This document shows positions 6,670 through 8,609 of a stretch of DNA of 8,609 bases, in pieces. Origin of the DNA: a bacterium (GTDB taxonomy: Bacteria; Chloroflexota; Dormibacteria; Aeolococcales; Bog-877). Under the pieces are notes generated by a model, which searched no databases, was not told where the DNA came from, and saw only the letters and a program-made list of their open reading frames with translations. A program made the translations under genes and the position numbers. The number at the start of each line of letters is the position of its first letter. Position 1 is the stretch's first letter. The stretch spans positions 1-8,609 of the forward strand of contig JAJZGN010000076.1 of the NCBI GenBank assembly GCA_021798435.1, written 5' to 3'.

Positions 6670-7505
6670 GCTCCACTCCCATGGGGGGGCCGGGTTCCGC
6701 CCCGGTCGCCGAGGCGTCGGCGGCCACCAGCGGGACCGGCTCCGGGGAGGGGCCGATCCTCCGGGTCGCCGACCTCGCCCGCCAGTACGGGGGGGTGCGG
6801 GCGGTGGATGGGGTTTCCTTCCAGCTCCAACCCAGCACCATCACCGGGATCATCGGCCCCAACGGCGCCGGAAAGTCGACGGTGCTGACGGTGGTGAGCG
6901 GTTTCACCTCCCCAACCGCGGGCACCATCGAGTTCCTGGGACGGGACGTGACCCGGCTGCCGATGCACCGCCGTGCCCAGATGGGCCTGGTGCGCACATT
7001 CCAGATCGCCCGGGTCTTCGACGGGCTCACGGCGATCGAGAACCTCATGGTGGCCGTGCCCCGGCAGCGATCCCTCACCCTGAAGGGGCTCCTGGCGGGC
7101 AAACGTTACTGGCGCTCCGAGGAGGAGGAGATCCTGGCGCGGGCCTGGGAGCTCATGAACACCTTCGGGATGGCCGACAAGGCCAATGAGAAGGCCGGCC
7201 GCCTGAGTGGAGGGCAACGGCGGGCGGTGGAGATCATGCGCGCCTTGATGACGCGCCCCAAGCTGCTCCTGGTGGACGAGCCCATGGCCGGCCTGAACCC
7301 CAAGCTGACCCGCGAGCTGGAGGAGGTGTTCCTGGCCCTGCGCCGGCAGGGGCTCAGCATTCTGATCATCGAGCACGAGCTGGACACGGTGGAGCGGATC
7401 TGCTCTGAGGTGCTGGTCATGGCCTGGGGCAAGGTGATCGCCCGGGGCGAGATGGCGGAGCTCCGGACGCGCAAGGAGGTTCAGGACGCGTATGTCGTCG
7501 GCTGA
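6666..7505 (+). CDS. livG: Branched-chain-type ABC importer ATPase, LivG-like
   Basis: This 279-residue cytoplasmic ATP-binding subunit has a full set of ABC motifs: Walker A GPNGAGKST (64-72), Q-loop Q113 in TFQIARVF, signature LSGGQ (180-184), Walker B LLLVDEP (200-206) and switch His237 in IIEHELD. The long insert between the Q-loop and the signature (about 118-179) is typical of LivG as opposed to LivF. The TTG start overlaps the LivM stop as TTGA and has GGAGGG (6654-6659) six bases upstream; an ATG at 6681 has no comparable site. About 30 residues rich in Ser, Gly, Ala and Pro precede the usual start of the domain (ILRVADLARQY), longer than most family members. It overlaps the next gene by 14 bases. 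Confidence 0.93.
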   Translation: MSSTPMGGPGSAPVAEASAATSGTGSGEGPILRVADLARQYGGVRAVDGVSFQLQPSTITGIIGPNGAGKSTVLTVVSGFTSPTAGTIEFLGRDVTRLPMHRRAQMGLVRTFQIARVFDGLTAIENLMVAVPRQRSLTLKGLLAGKRYWRSEEEEILARAWELMNTFGMADKANEKAGRLSGGQRRAVEIMRALMTRPKLLLVDEPMAGLNPKLTRELEEVFLALRRQGLSILIIEHELDTVERICSEVLVMAWGKVIARGEMAELRTRKEVQDAYVVG

Positions 7506-8253
7506 GACGCCCGCCCTGGAGGTCAGGGACCTGGTCGCGGGATACGGCGACTACCCCGTGGTGGACGGGGTCAGCCTGACCGTCCCGCACGGCAAGGTGG
7601 TGGCTGTCGCCGGCCCCAACGGGGCCGGCAAGAGCACCCTGCTAAAGGCGATGCTGGGGCTGGTCCGGATCCTCTCCGGGAGGGTCCTGCTGGAGGGGGA
7701 GGACGTCACCGGCGCCCCGCTGGAGCGGCTGGCCCGGCTGGGGGTGGGATACGTGCCCCAGCTGGACGATGTCTTCGACTCCCTGAAGGTGATCGAGAAC
7801 CTGGAGATGGGCGGGTATCTCTGCGATCGAGCGGAGCGCCAGCGCCGGATCGAGCAGGTGCTGGAGATCTTCCCGGTCCTGCGCGGCAAGCTCCACCGCT
7901 ATGCGGAGACTCTGAGCGGTGGTGAGCGCAAGATGACCGCCATCGCCCGGGTCCTGATGCTGGACCCCAAGGTCCTGGTCCTGGACGAGCCCACCGCCAG
8001 CCTCAGCCCGGAGATGTCCCGAGTGGTGCTGGAGGAGCAGGTCCGGCCCCTCAGCCGGCTGGGCAAGTCGGTGCTGCTGGTGGAGCAGAAAGCGGTGGCG
8101 GCGCTGGAGGTGGCGGACTGGGCCTGCCTCCTGGTGCGGGGGAAGGTGGAGGTGTCGGCGCCCGCCGCCGAGGTGCTCGCCGACCCCAGCATGCGGGAGA
8201 TCTTCCTAGGACGGGCCCCCGCCGCCGCGGCCGAGGTGGCCGGCTCGGAGTGA
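7492..8253 (+). CDS. livF: Branched-chain-type ABC importer ATPase, LivF-like
   Basis: The 253-residue second ATPase pairs with LivG to power the importer. It has Walker A GPNGAGKST (41-49), Q-loop Q90 in GYVPQLDDVF, signature LSGGE (141-145) and Walker B VLVLDEP (161-167). In the switch region LLVEQK (195-200), Gln replaces the usual His; this is normal for LivF, which typically has VEQN. SVDP-like GLNP motifs are replaced here by SLSP after Walker B, as in many LivF. The ATG lies within the last codons of LivG, with AAGGAGG at 7473-7479 and a nearer AGGA at 7483-7486. The TGA overlaps the GTG of the following enzyme gene, so translation is probably coupled. Confidence 0.92.
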   Translation: MSSAETPALEVRDLVAGYGDYPVVDGVSLTVPHGKVVAVAGPNGAGKSTLLKAMLGLVRILSGRVLLEGEDVTGAPLERLARLGVGYVPQLDDVFDSLKVIENLEMGGYLCDRAERQRRIEQVLEIFPVLRGKLHRYAETLSGGERKMTAIARVLMLDPKVLVLDEPTASLSPEMSRVVLEEQVRPLSRLGKSVLLVEQKAVAALEVADWACLLVRGKVEVSAPAAEVLADPSMREIFLGRAPAAAAEVAGSE

Positions 8254-8609
8254 ACGGGGCCGAGGCTTTCGTGGAGGCGCTGAGGAGCCACGGGGTGGAC
8301 ACCTTCTTTGGCCTCCCCGGGTCCACCGAGGCACCCCTGCTCGAGGCCCTGCGCAAGGCGGAGGACATTCGCTACGTGCTCAGCCTCCACGAGGGGGTCG
8401 CCACCGCGATGGCCGACGGCTACGCCAGGGCCTCCGGGGGGGCCGGGGTCGTCGGCCTGCACACCACCGTGGGGACCATGAACGGCATGAGCCAGCTGTT
8501 CAATGCCGCCAGGGATGGGATCCCGGTGGTGATGACCGCGGGCCACAAGGACCGGACGGTGCTCGCGGAGGACGGGTTCTGCTCGTTCCCGGACCTCGCC
8601 GCCCTTCTC
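8250..8609 (+). CDS. Thiamine-diphosphate enzyme, benzoylformate-decarboxylase-like (partial, N-terminus only)
   Basis: The first 120 residues of a ThDP enzyme (normally about 530-600) are present; the rest is off the window. This is the N-terminal pyrimidine-binding domain: TFFGLPGSTEAPLLEAL (18-34), LSLHEGVATAMADGYARAS (44-62) and LHTTVGTMNGMSQLFNAARD (70-89). Glu48 matches the universal cofactor-activating glutamate. Compared from memory with Pseudomonas putida benzoylformate decarboxylase, Ser25, Glu48 and His71 fall at the places of Ser26, Glu47 and His70, and the LHxxxGTxN context is shared. A 2-oxo acid decarboxylase is therefore more likely than acetolactate synthase. The GTG start overlaps the LivF stop as GTGA and has only a weak ribosome binding site, which suggests coupled translation with the importer. 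Family confident; exact reaction inferred. Confidence 0.85.
   Translation, partial: MNGAEAFVEALRSHGVDTFFGLPGSTEAPLLEALRKAEDIRYVLSLHEGVATAMADGYARASGGAGVVGLHTTVGTMNGMSQLFNAARDGIPVVMTAGHKDRTVLAEDGFCSFPDLAALL

Overview
The window is GC-rich throughout. It uses many non-ATG starts (GTG, TTG) and most of its genes overlap by a few bases. This, and the gene families present, suggest a high-GC actinobacterium or a related soil lineage such as Dormibacterota or Chloroflexota. That placement is inference; there is no rRNA or marker gene here to settle it. No tRNA, CRISPR array, insertion sequence or phage gene was seen.

Left half (1-3055, minus strand): three peptide-bond or amide-forming ligase genes are read leftward as one tightly coupled unit. 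They are a RimK-like ATP-grasp protein, a second ATP-grasp protein of the circularly permuted, glutathionylspermidine-synthase-like kind, and a carboxylate-amine ligase of the GCS2/YbdK family that runs off the left edge. Each junction is a 4-base start/stop overlap. Together they look like a small pathway joining amino acids or amines into an unidentified product. This is the best candidate for an undescribed system in the window.

Middle (3056-3401): a 346-base divergent intergenic region has a plausible sigma-70-type promoter for each side, both with the same TATGGT -10. It also has a 14-bp dyad at the rightward start point and a roughly 195-base leader containing a hairpin just before the first ribosome binding site.

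Right half (3402-8609, plus strand): a complete high-affinity branched-chain-type (HAAT family) ABC importer comprises a lipoprotein binding protein, the two permeases LivH-like and LivM-like, and the two ATPases LivG-like and LivF-like. A very strong hairpin separates the binding-protein gene from the permeases. The LivM-like gene has no ordinary start codon where homology and its Shine-Dalgarno sequence place the start; the codon there is ATC. The importer genes run by overlap into a truncated thiamine-diphosphate enzyme. Its N-terminal third carries the active-site Ser, Glu and His pattern of benzoylformate decarboxylase, suggesting that the importer feeds a 2-oxo acid (perhaps aromatic) pathway rather than simply taking up leucine, isoleucine and valine.
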